DNA from: Pardosa pseudoannulata
Lineage: Eukaryota > Arthropoda > Arachnida > Araneae > Lycosidae
Length of the DNA stretch: 64,000 nt
NCBI GenBank assembly: GCA_032207245.1
Contig: CM063498.1
Coordinates: 59,959,536-60,023,535, forward strand
Direction: 5' to 3'
Part shown: positions 12,633 to 22,439 of the stretch, piece by piece
How the letters are laid out: each line of letters opens with the position of its first letter
Position numbering within the stretch: position 1 is the first letter of the stretch
Position numbers and translations under genes: made by a program
Notes under the pieces: model-generated
What the model saw: only the letters and a program-made list of their open reading frames with translations
Database searches by the model: none
Told to the model about the DNA's origin: nothing

Positions 12633-12916
12633 TATTTTAATAAAAATTTGTATAAAAAAAGTGTAGAGTTTTAACCCTTTGTTGCGCAGTTTTTTTGAAG
12701 AAATCCGGCAAAAAAATAATTCTTTCTTAATGTAAAAAACATAATTTAGAACTTTGAATTTAAAAAATATATACATTTTATACTTGAATAAGTAAGTGTT
12801 ATAGCTTACAATGCCACTTGAATGATAAATATCAACAAAACGATTGTTTTTTTTTGCTTTCACATTGTTATTTTCAATTCTCAATTGTATTCGAGTGTGC
12901 AAAAAATTATAGCAAC

Positions 12917-14144
12917 CAGTGGCGTGCGGTCTAAATGTGCAGGGTGTGCACTGCACACCCTGGGAAAATTATGAGGGACAATAATTTTCTGCACCTATGT
13001 CTACCTATTTTTGTATGGTATATAATAAATATTATTTATAATATATTCAAATATTATGTTGATTTGCTTGCTTGAACATAGGAAGTTCTGATGTGTACGC
13101 ACTGCGCACTAAATTGAAAATCACGCTTTATATGTATGGGCTACTGGAAAAGAACCACATACTATGACACTGAGACAAGTGCAGGTATTTTTCCTGCACT
13201 TGGCATTCAGAATCATCCGAAGGTACGGGTTATTAAGCGTTATATTAGAGCGGGGACTTACGTGCTGAAGCGATTTTGATTTTTTAACTGATTAACTGGC
13301 CATACGATTTTTCAGACAGTTAATGTTTAAATTTATATATCATAAGATTGTGTTTTCATGGAAATATAAAAGAAGTATTTCATCAATATAAAGTGCAATG
13401 TTTTATTGTGGTAAATTCATTTCGGTGTTGTATTCTATTTATTGAAATAATTAGCTAAAAAACAATGTTGTTTTGTTTTAAAAAAACGAATTTTAACAGA
13501 ACAGTCCACATTTTACCATTCATTGTGTCTTACAGACAGTATATAAGTTATATTAAGTAACACCATATCCCTGGTTTTGTTTTTAAAAATTGTCAAGATA
13601 TTTTCGCAGAATATATGATTTCCAAATGTTAAAAATTTGTGCTTGGCGCTTATGTCCTAAATAGGACCTTGAGCCGTAAAACTCCAACCAACCAACCAAA
13701 TGCTAAAAACAATTAATAAATATAATTTAATCCACTGACCGAATAAGAAACAGTTCGCTCTATTGTGCCAGCGTGCAGCGAAATCCTCTGCACGTGGAAT
13801 AGACTTTCGGTTTGTCGATACCGCAGCGGCGGGCGCCATGTGGTGCTACATTTGCTGAACATATTGTGGAAGCCCGAAGCGTTGCTTTTTCGACGCCAAT
13901 ATGACACCATACAAGACATGATTTTTACTTCAGTGTTAGTAGAATTCTCATAAGTTTAGTTGTTTTTATAGTTATAACTCGACTACTCGTAGGTAAATAT
14001 TTTATTTATTGTAATCTTTAAATTTATATTCATAATAAATAACCCGTTGTAGAATGAAGAACTCGGATGTCTCAATAATTAAAGATTTATTGGAAAATCC
14101 ATATTCTCTGCACGCCCTGCATGAAAACCTACCGCACGCCACAG
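12917..14144. mobile_element. hAT-superfamily DNA transposon, degraded
   Basis: Flanked by a perfect 8-bp target duplication ATAGCAAC (12909-12916 and 14145-14152), the size expected for hAT. The termini are CAGTGGCGTGCGGT on the left and, read inverted, CTGTGGCGTGCGGT on the right. A palindrome CAGGGTGTGCA/TGCACACCCTG lies just inside the left end, and the right end has a related GGGCGTGCA. The interior has no recognisable intact transposase. Minus-strand open frames at 13713-13919 and 13657-13839 are short and overlap in different frames. A block at about 13640-13700 with a (CCAA)n run looks like a SINE tail. Confidence 0.85.
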
Positions 14145-14312
14145 ATAGCAACATAAAGTACAACGCCGCTAGATTTACCTCGGGTGTGCACAGTTTGACC
14201 AGTTTAGAGCACTCAGGTTAACTCGATCGTGCAAGATGAGGGGTTGATTGATGCCTACCCTTAAGATGTAGTAATATCATTTACGTCTAAGAAGGAATTT
14301 CTATTGTAAATA

Positions 14313-15036
14313 CGAGGTGCATCCAGAAAGTAAGTTTCCCTATTTAAAAGAAAAAAAAACTCACACTTTCAAGGACATATTTATTGGCAACAAGCACAGC
14401 AGTGTTTCAGCTATTTTTCAACATAGCCACCACCAGAATTGAGGCACTTGTCATATTGTGGGATCAACTTTTGTATACCTCTGTCGTAGAACTCTGCCGC
14501 CTGTGAATGGAACAATCCTCTCTCTCCCAGAACACCGAGCACATATCTTTCCGTACCTACAGCGTCTGTTTGAATTTGGTCCTGACCGAAGATCCACAAT
14601 GATGCCAATGCATTGACTGCTGCTTGGTTTCCGGGTAAAGTGCGAAATCCAAGTCTCATTGTCCGTGACCATCCTGTCCAGGAACTCGTGGCCGTCATCG
14701 TGATACCGTAGCAGAAATGTCAGTGCTGCTCCTAAGCGTTGAATTTTGTATTCGGGTGTCATTTTTGGTTCATAGGCCTTACAAAGCTGACGATGAATTT
14801 CAATTAGCTCAAAACTTTGTGCTTTTGAGATCACAGACCGAACATTGCAGTTGGCGGGAAAAGGAATTAGTGTTTCTATTTCGAACCACTGCTACCACGC
14901 TACTGGCAGGAATGGAGACTTGTCCAGCTGGCATATGATTAATACGTCATAGATCTGTTATGCACGCGCAATTGACACGGTTAATTTTACTTTAAAGGGG
15001 AAAGCATCGGGAAACTTACTTCCTGGATACGCCTCG
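14313..15036 (-). mobile_element. mariner element 1, internally deleted
   Basis: TA duplications flank it (14311-14312 and 15037-15038). The 30-bp terminal inverted repeats share CGAGG and GTAAGTTTCCC with about 27 of 30 matches. At 724 bp it is well below the ~1.3 kb of a full mariner. Confidence 0.9.
14411..14845 (-). pseudogene. mariner transposase pseudogene 1
   Basis: A mariner-family (SETMAR-like) transposase in broken pieces. Near the start, VISKAQSFELIEIHRQLCKA is the family N-terminal helix-turn-helix. It then jumps directly to the linker before the first catalytic aspartate (TDNETWISHF), so much of the second DNA-binding domain is missing. After a frameshift come QAAVNALASLW and, in a third frame, a PKFKQTLSVRK-like segment. 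A second deletion jumps to the C-terminus EFYDRGIQKLIPQYDKCLNS, ending YVEK. The second catalytic aspartate (family motif HDNARPH) and the third are both lost. The ATG at 14845 is followed by an immediate frame disruption. Confidence 0.88.
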
Positions 15037-15038
15037 TA

Positions 15039-15878
15039 TAAACTATTTTCTGATATCTTGCTAGCAAGATGCTAATTTTTGCATTCTAATACAATGAATA
15101 AAAATGTACTCATGATAATATTGCTTTTTCAAATTTTAAACATATTTTTTAATTAAATATAAGTGTTTCAACATATATCATAACAAAAATGCCAGTTGAT
15201 AAAGAGAAAAACATTTTTTTTTAGAAATTAAAAAAAATTAAGGCTTATAAATAGCATTGATATCCCTAGCTAAAAAAGTGCTATACGTACACTAAGATTG
15301 TGCTAGCATTAGCGTACTCTAATATACTTTAAAAATTCGTAATTTGACTGCATTTCTAGTTCCTATTATTATTATTATTATTTCCCATTCTTTCAACTTT
15401 TATTAATTTATTTTATTAACTTTAATTTATTTTCCAGTTTGTTGCCGATTGTCTCACATTTTTGTAGACTAACTTTATAGGAAAAAATAACCGACCGTGT
15501 TTCATGAAAGCCCTTGTTGTACTTAATTCATATTCGTAATATGTACACTTAAATTCTTGAATCGAAATTTTGTTTTTATTTTTACTGAACTTTAATTTTT
15601 ATAAATTTAATGCGTGTTTTTATAGCCTGTTTTTTAACGCATACAATGTTTTAAACCATTTAAAAAATTCTTTAAACCATATTTTGCATTTGCAAAAATA
15701 AATGATTAAAAACCTTTAATTTATAAGGAAATTTTGCTAAACTTTTCACAGAAAAACTAAACACAGTCTTAAATGCTCTTTTTAAATAATGACCTACTGA
15801 ACATTTTCAACTATTGTTTTCAAATCTGTGATGTGTCGGTAAAACCTCTAAGTGGGCTGTAAAAGGCTGCGGACCATA
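15039..15878. other. AT-rich stretch, nothing recognised
   Basis: No coding sequence. A short (ATT)n run lies near 15366-15384. Confidence 0.4.
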
Positions 15879-15880
15879 TA

Positions 15881-16796
15881 CAAGGGTGACTCTGAAATTT
15901 TTGAGATACGCACACACAAGAATTTACAAATTAAAAATAACGGTTTAATTTTAAAATATAAAGTATTTAAACACAAGAGATGATATTTTACTGACTTACT
16001 TCAACTTGTTTAACGTAGAATAAATTTTAAACAGAAGAGAAAATGGAGTTGACGCGAGAACATTTTCGCGCTATGATTTTACACGATTTTAAAGCAGGAT
16101 TAAATAGGATTAAATAAAGAAGAATGCTTTCAACGGTTGCAGTTGTCATTTGGTAAGGAATCTCTAGCTCGTGCTACTGTATTCAGATGGTTTAAAGAAT
16201 TTAAAAGAGGTCGTAATTTTCTTCAGGATGAAGAACACACAGAAAGGCCACCGTTGGTAGTAATCCCGGATAATGTGTCTGCCATATGAAAAATGTTAAT
16301 GGATGATAATCGCTGTACCTATCTAATTATACAGAAGGAATTATACATTGGATTCGCAGCCATACACAAGATTATTAATGAAGAATTACATATGAAAAAA
16401 GTAGTTTGCCGTCTGGTTCCCCATAATCTAACTGAGCACCACTGAGCGTGTCAGAATCAGTAAAGAAACTAATAAATTGCTAAATGATATATCATTTCTA
16501 AAATTGTAACTGGTGATGAAACGTTTTTTGACGTTCCAACACGTCAAGAGAGCAAAGTATGGGTCTTTGGAGATGATCCCACACCGACATTGGTGAAAAG
16601 ACAATGCGCACTGAAAAAAGTGATGTATGCCGTTTTCTTCAGAAGTACGGGATTGATAAAAGCCATCAAGTTGGAATGACAGAAGACAGTAACAGCAAAC
16701 TGGTGTACGACCAAATGTCTTCCACAAATTCTACAAAGAGTGAATGTTAGGGGACTAATGCATCTTCACATGCAGCCGGATTAACAGTTGAGTTTC
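15881..16796 (+). mobile_element. mariner element 2, truncated by a TTAA insertion
   Basis: Begins after TA (15879-15880) with CAAGGGTGACTCTGAAATTT, a terminus of the kind seen in this mariner group. It runs to 16796, where the TTAA of the next element interrupts the coding sequence. The right terminus was not found beyond the nested insertions, so the 3' part has probably been lost. Confidence 0.75.
16043..16796 (+). pseudogene. mariner transposase pseudogene 2
   Basis: Starts at a plausible ATG with LTREHFRAMILHDFKAG, a typical mariner N-terminus. A 10-bp tandem duplication (16098-16107 and 16108-16117) then shifts the frame. Downstream are the second helix-turn-helix with ATVFRWFKEFKRGRN, a linker with VCRLVPHNLTEHH, and the first catalytic aspartate in TGDETFFDVPTRQESKVW. 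Next comes KKVMYAVFFRSTGLIKAIKL. The HDNA motif with the second aspartate appears deleted between GLM and SSH-like residues near 16760. The frame is lost at the TTAA insertion in the segment LTVEFL. Several further stops are present. It is a different subfamily from mariner element 1. Confidence 0.88.
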
Positions 16797-17518
16797 TTAA
16801 CCCATATTGTACCACACCAACTAAATATTTCTGTAAATTATTAAAACTTCATCCGTATCATTAATATGGTGTAACTAAGAATATAAAACCAATATTTTGA
16901 AAAACTATTTTTAATTTAAGTAATTGGCTATTTTATAAATAGGACAACGGTCCAATGCACTACTAAAATTTTACAAATATCACTTACATTACATTAGGCG
17001 GATTCATAGGTGAAATTTGGAGAAACAGTCAAAACAAAGTCCAGCATTACATTTTAAGCACACTGTTTTTGATTTTCTCTTGCAGTTCTTGAACTGGCAT
17101 CTTTGGTAAGGAATAATAGAATATTTTGAAATCTCCAGATTTCTTGAATAGAATAGACATCTACTTACCCCTTGTTGTCCAGGTGTGTAAACATGTTTTT
17201 GAACTGGTTTTCATTGAAAGATAAGAAAAGAATGAGTACTATGAATGCATTATTGGTATTGAAATAGCCGGGATTAGACTGTTATCCTAATTTTAGGACA
17301 CCTTTCCTATACTTACAAAATACACATGTAAAATATATTTTTGAACAAAAACTTTCAGCTACATTATTAGCTCTGTTTTTAAACTAAAAGTAATCTCCAC
17401 AATGTTTGAAAAAAAATAATAATAAATAGAAAATTAAAGATTAAAAAATGACAAACTTTAAGGGTTTGCTGAAAACAAATTTTACACTACAATGTAATCT
17501 CAATAACTTTATATATTA
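16797..17518 (-). mobile_element. piggyBac-like non-autonomous element, copy A
   Basis: Its left end, TTAACCCATATTGTACC with TTAA at 16797-16800, matches the inverted right end of the element at 27110-27881. The two copies then align in opposite orientation through the cysteine-rich domain and on to about 17490. The other terminus is not found: a Helitron begins at 17519 and sequence beyond it no longer aligns. Confidence 0.75.
17004..17099 (-). pseudogene. piggyBac cysteine-rich domain remnant
   Basis: The minus strand encodes the C-terminal zinc-binding domain ending at a TGA (17004-17006). It reads CQFKNCKRK, then TVCLKCNAGLCFDCF, then KFHL-stop. All the C-x-x-C and C-x-x-C...H ligands expected for a piggyBac C-terminal domain are present. 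Just upstream, a YQ-like residue pair corresponds to the same fused junction seen in the copy at 27487-27672, so both copies share one internal deletion. No catalytic core is present. Confidence 0.75.
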
Positions 17519-18654
17519 CTAGCAAGTTTGCCCGTGCTTCGCTACGGTGAACTTAATATATTACTTTTAAACAAAGATTTATTTTTCGTGAATAACTCTC
17601 TAAATTCGTCACAGTTCAGTTCGAGACATTGGCATGTTTATATATTTCTATCATAAGCGTATTATAACATTATTCAGTTTTTATAATCGAATTTGTCTTA
17701 TATTAAATTTGCTCAAACTTTTTTTATTGTAAAATATAAGCTTAACCCTAAATTGCATTACTGTATTACTACTGTACGTTGATTAGCAAAGTTAACAGAT
17801 CTTGCCATATTACGGGATAGAATAGGAAGCACAGGTTTTGACAGCAACAGTGCTAATTTTGTTGGTAGTAATAAATGTTTTCCAAAATTAAGGAAATTTA
17901 TGACAAACCACATAGTTTTGTGTGAAACAGAAACACACATTCATATCGACAACCATATGAATATGAAGATAACTATATAAAATGATAGGTTTTATTTGGC
18001 CATGAGAGTCACTGAAATTTGTACTTTTTGTACTTAGAATATTGTTGATATGCATTTCATTGTAACATAAAAATGAACCAAGAATTAAATTTAAAATTAG
18101 TTCTCATATAAAAATGCTACAATTTGTGTCACATAGAAATGAAAGTGAATCACTTTATATCTCAAATTTCAGTTCAAATCGAATAGATACTAAGCAGACG
18201 ATTTTAAATAATATAAAATAAGAAATGAATAAATGAAATATTTAAATGAATGACGTCATAATGATAGAAAAATATCATTTTCGCCTATTTATTATGTGAT
18301 GAATTGAACATTTTAATCTCCTGCTTTTAACCGTGGAAAACTGCGTTTAAAACAATTACTTGGGATGACGTCACATTGCTAGAAATATTGCTTCTTGCCC
18401 TTAGATATGATGCGATAAATTAAAAACTTAATCGTTTGCGTTTAACCGGGGAAAATAATGCTTGGAATAATGACATGAAATGCTCGAAAAAGGGGGAATG
18501 AATGAATTTCGAACGTTGAAAATTTACAAAAACCTTCCCAGGGATATACCTAAACATTTCCCAAATTTTCATGGCGATTGGATGCATAGTTTTTGAGTCT
18601 ATTGAGTACAGACAGACAGACAGACACACACAAATTCATTTTTATATATATAGA
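17519..18654 (-). mobile_element. Non-autonomous Helitron, minus orientation
   Basis: On the minus strand it starts A/TCTATATATATAAAAATG at 18654, followed by a GTGTGTGTCTGTCTGTCTG run and a conserved-looking leader. It ends with a GC-rich imperfect hairpin (CCGTAGCGAAGCACGGG) about 9 bases before CTAG at 17522-17519, next to T. The insertion therefore lies between A and T as expected. The length is 1136 bp. No Rep or helicase motifs are present; the 69-codon frame at 18420-18629 is non-coding leader. Confidence 0.85.
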
Positions 18655-19500
18655 TTAGTCAAAAAATTTTTTTGACAATTTCTCAGAACATTTAGAAAAT
18701 AAATATTTTCACAAAAGACTTTTGGTATTAAAGTAATGAAATATCTAACACATTTTCAGTCCTCAGCTACATATTAACTTCAGTTTTGCGTTAATATAAT
18801 CAAAAATGCTTGATTTCTAGAATGAAACTATAACATTAGCAGCTATTTGAAAATCGATCGAAATTGAAAAAAAATATAAATAAGTAAATTTTAATTTCAT
18901 CTTCAATTCTAAATAATTCACTTGCAAATATTAGAATATCTCGTTATAGTGATCTCGTTTTACAGATAGCATACATATATTCGAATATGGAAAATTTCAA
19001 ATGAATTAGACCTTTTTAAAATTCTTGCAGATAACGCAAAATATTACACTATTCAGGAAGATTCCCATAAAACACAAAAACCATTCTTGAAACATAATAT
19101 ACCCTATAACTCGGTCGATATCTTGCTTTCTAGAAGAAATTGTTCAGTGTGGATTTTTCGATCTTTCAAATATAATTACATAAAAAATCGTTTTAATTTC
19201 GTTTTGATTTTTTTGAAAGTTTAAAATCGTTAAGTATTTTTACGCTTAAAACTTTCATTATAACTGTCTGTTTCTGATTTATCCTAAAAGAAAATGCTAT
19301 GATGCTTTTACAATGATTTTTTTAAAAATTCTTTCAAAAAGTTTAAAAACATTATTTAATTTTGTCGCTTCAAATAAGATAACTACATTCTAACACAATT
19401 ACAAAAACTATAGACTAAATGAAATAATGAAATTCAGTTACCCACAAGATAACTTTTAATATACGTTTATTAGAAACTAAATTTTTATTTGAAACTGAAG
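18655..19500. other. AT-rich stretch, nothing recognised
   Basis: No gene or clear element boundary between the Helitron and the ~300-bp tandem repeats. Confidence 0.4.
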
Positions 19501-19721
19501 TAAAATATATTTCTACTCTTCAAACCTAAGCTTAGTAGTATTATAAATTTTGAATTTGAAAAAGTTTTATAGATTAATTTTTTAAGTATTAGGCTGTAAT
19601 ATGCTACACCATACAATAGATTCATTTTATTAATATAGTTGAGTTTCACAGAAAAAGTATTAATTAACTTCTATTAGATTTAAAAATACAGCTCCTATTT
19701 AGCAAACTTCAAAAGTTAATT

Positions 19722-19907
19722 AGCTGAACGATGACCGAATGATTAGGAGGCTGATCTTTAGTATTGAAGTTCATGGGTTCGAATTCCATTGTGGCATGGT
19801 TGTTCGTAGACGTTCGAAATCAGCTTTAAGCTGTAGGTCTTGGTATTATTACTCTCGTGTTGTCAAAAAAATTAGACTCTGGTACTCGAAATCAAATCAA
19901 ACGAGTG
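19722..19907 (+). repeat. SINE-B, complete copy
   Basis: A 186-bp element flanked by AAAAGTTAATT (19711-19721) and AAAATTTAATT (19908-19918), an 11-bp target duplication with one mismatch. The head resembles a Ser/Leu-type tRNA: an A-box-like GACCGAATGATTAGG and a B box GGTTCGAATTCC. The tail is ATCAAATCAAACGAG. Uninterrupted units of the surrounding ~300-bp repeat serve as the empty site. Any open frame here is incidental. Confidence 0.82.
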
Positions 19908-20389
19908 AAAATTTAATTTTCTGATAAGTTGATTTCTATTTTTTCCTATAGTTGTACATAGTTTTTTTTAATTAATTGCTTCATATAACAAATCTAAACA
20001 ATCTTTTAAAGAACGACCTTTTGATTTAGGCAAAATTTTACTTTTAACACAGGTTTTACTTCTAACGTTTATTTTATTTTGGCTATAATATAGACCGTTT
20101 TAATGAAGACTTTAACATTCGAAAAGTACTATTTTTTCTTAAGACACTTAAGAAAGTAGCCTCAATACAATTGAATTTAAAATTATACGAGACTTAAATA
20201 TATGTTTCTATAACAATCTACATTATAGATTTGTTTTTTAACTGAGTTATCTGCGAGTTTTCCGATAATGAAGACAGTTATTAAGGTGAGATTAGAATCT
20301 GTTCTTTCTTCTGCATATTCAAACCACTTCTAAAGTTAATTTTTAGGTAAGTGGATTTTAATTTTTACTCTCATTGTATATAGTTTATA

Positions 20390-21156
20390 CAGTTAAACCT
20401 CTTTTTAATGACCCCACGATACAACGACCCCTTCGTTAGAACGACCATCTTTAAAAGTCCCAATTATTTTACCATAGGAATAATGTTAATTTTGAATCAT
20501 TACAACGACACAAGAGTATTATTTTTCATTAAAACTACCGCCAAATTTAGTCCGCAGAACTCATGAGCAAGTGGGCTATTTCAAAATTATTGTACTATGG
20601 TACAACTTTAAGAAACCTGTACTCCTCTCTTTGTGTTTGCTTAGAGGAGGGGAGATTGCGTGACGAATAGGGGAGATTTAAATCTTCAATTATCTTTTGA
20701 TGAGTTTGTTGCAGTAGACGAAACTTTACAGTGCTGAGGAGAAAATTTGAATGAGGACGATTTTATTGCCCGTATTGCGGGGAATGAAGAAATCTGCGAT
20801 TCCGACGACGGAGAAGAAATCGTCCAAGCTTTTGAAGAGAATGAAAAAGAAGCCATCGATGCAATCAATGCCTTGCATCAATATTTTGAAGGACAATTTA
20901 ATTCTGAAGATTTCCTTCAAAATCTAACGGATATGGAATCAGTGATAATGAAAAATTCCTAAATCAAATTGAAACAGGCGTCAATCAAAGACTTTTTTCA
21001 AAAATTCAGTAATGGAAATACAAATAAATAGAAGTGTTCTCTAGGTATGTACTGTTGCATACTTTCTTTGCTCATTTTTTTGATTATTTTTTCAATTCGT
21101 TACAACGACTTTATGATATTGGTACCACAGGGTGTCGATATACCGAGGTTATACTG
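20390..21156 (+). mobile_element. Tigger/pogo-like DNA transposon, internally deleted
   Basis: TA duplications flank it (20388-20389 and 21157-21158). The ends are CAGTTAAACCTC on the left and, read inverted, CAGTATAACCTC on the right, the terminal signature of Tigger-type pogo elements. At 767 bp it keeps only the end of the transposase gene. The target sequence in uninterrupted tandem repeat units (AGTTTATATTTTTTAAAAA near 21446-21464) is an exact empty site. Confidence 0.92.
20693..20962 (+). pseudogene. Tigger transposase C-terminal fragment
   Basis: Reads FDEFVAVDETLQC, a stop, then GENLNEDDFIARI and a very acidic stretch (NEEICDSDDGEE), ending with INALHQYFEGQ and a short tail to a TAA. 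This acidic, helix-rich region is the usual C-terminus of Tigger-type pogo transposases, downstream of the DDE core. The DNA-binding CENP-B-like domain and the catalytic core are absent. One in-frame TGA lies at about 20735. Confidence 0.72.
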
Positions 21157-21963
21157 TATTTTTTAAAAATTAATTGTTTTATATATAAAAAATAAACAAT
21201 TCTCTTAAGAGCATTTAAGAAAGTTGCATCAATGAACTTGAATTTAAAATTATACGAGACCTGAATATATGTTTCTATATCAACCAACATTAAAGATTTG
21301 TTTTTAATCTGAGTCCTCTGCGAGTTTTGCGATAATGAAGACAGCTACTGAAGTGAGATTAGAATCTGTTCATTCTTCTGCCAATCCGAACCACTTTAAA
21401 AGTTAATTTTTAGGTAAGTGGATTTTAATTTTTTCTCTCAGTAAATATAGTTTATATTTTTTAAAAATTAATTGCTTCATATATAAAAAATAAACAATTG
21501 CCTTAAGAGCACCTAAGAGAGTTGCATCAATGAATTTACATTTAAAATAGATCTGATATATGACCTGAATTTCTACAACAACCTACATTAAAGATTTGTT
21601 TTTAATTTGAGTCCTCTGCGAGTTTTTCGATAATGAAGACAGCTACTGAAGTGAGATTAGAATTTGTTCATTCTTCTGCCAATCCGAACCACTTCAAAAG
21701 TTAATTTTTAGGTAAGTGGATTTTAATTTTTTCTCTCAGTAAATATAGTTTATATTTTTTAAAAATTAATTGCTTCATATATAAAAAATAAACAATTGTC
21801 TTAAGAGCACCTAAGAAAGTTGCATCAATGAACATTTAAAATAGATCTGATATATGACCTGAATTTCTATAACAACCTATATTAAAGATTTGTTTTTAAT
21901 CTGAGTCCTCTGCGAGTTTTGCGATAATGAAGACAGCTATTGAAGTGAGATAGAATCTGTTCT

Positions 21964-22436
21964 TTCTTTTTCCGTTCCCAACCACCTGAATCAGAACCAA
22001 CAGCATAGTAAACATGGTTATACCTCCCTCCTTTGGCCGGTAATCGCTCCGCCAGTTGGCGACGCACGCTCCTGCAACCCTGCACCTGCCGCGGCTCAAA
22101 TCTTTTTCTCATCTTGGGGCACACAGTTGATAAAGCAAACGGTAGCTTCGCACGCCTCTTGGGTCGGGGTACCAGCGTTTTACAAGAGCGGCTTGGGTTT
22201 ATTTTTTTCCTTATGACAACGGCTTGAATAACTGAGGTTTGACGTGTTCCTTGAATGTATCTGAATATGTAATGCAAAAATGGTGAGTATATCTTGACAC
22301 TCGAACTATGGATTTTGCGGGGGAGTATGTCACCTCACAAATGACCCCCACTGAGGGGTCAACTGAACGCGGAGCCCCGATCCCGCAGGGAAGAGTTCTG
22401 GACAACAAGAGTGACCAAACTATCAACAGTGAGTAT
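21964..22436. other. Isolated GC-rich block, unclassified
   Basis: About 470 bp of near-balanced base composition in very AT-rich surroundings, beginning abruptly inside a ~300-bp repeat unit at about 21964. Motifs include CTCCGCCAGTTGGCGACGCA, CTGCCGCGGCTC and GACCCCCACTGAGGGGTCAA (a short hairpin near 22344-22363). A 131-codon minus-strand frame (21882-22277) is rich in Arg and Pro but matches no family I know. It could be the 5' region of a retroelement, a SINE-like insertion or transferred sequence. No target duplication was found. Confidence 0.35.
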
Positions 22437-22439
22437 GAT

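Larger units (their letters stand above)
19690..21963. repeat. ~300-bp tandem repeat array
   Basis: Successive units share TTAAAAATTAATTGCTTCAT, GTTGCATCAATGAA, TCTGCGAGTTTT, GATAATGAAGACAG and TTAATTTTTAGGTAAGTGG. Unit starts fall near 19960, 21158, 21457 and 21757, giving a ~300-bp period once the inserted element at 20390-21156 is removed. The last two or three units are the most similar. A SINE and a Tigger-like element are inserted in it, and a GC-rich block interrupts the last unit. Confidence 0.9.

Noticed and set aside
12600..12956. 118-codon minus-strand open frame
   Set aside because: It runs across the Helitron 3' end, unrelated AT-rich DNA and the hAT left terminus, so no single gene can be encoded; composition is that of noise.
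18420..18629. 69-codon minus-strand frame
   Set aside because: It lies in the non-coding 5' leader of the Helitron, with the CTGTCTGTCTG run giving a repetitive start.
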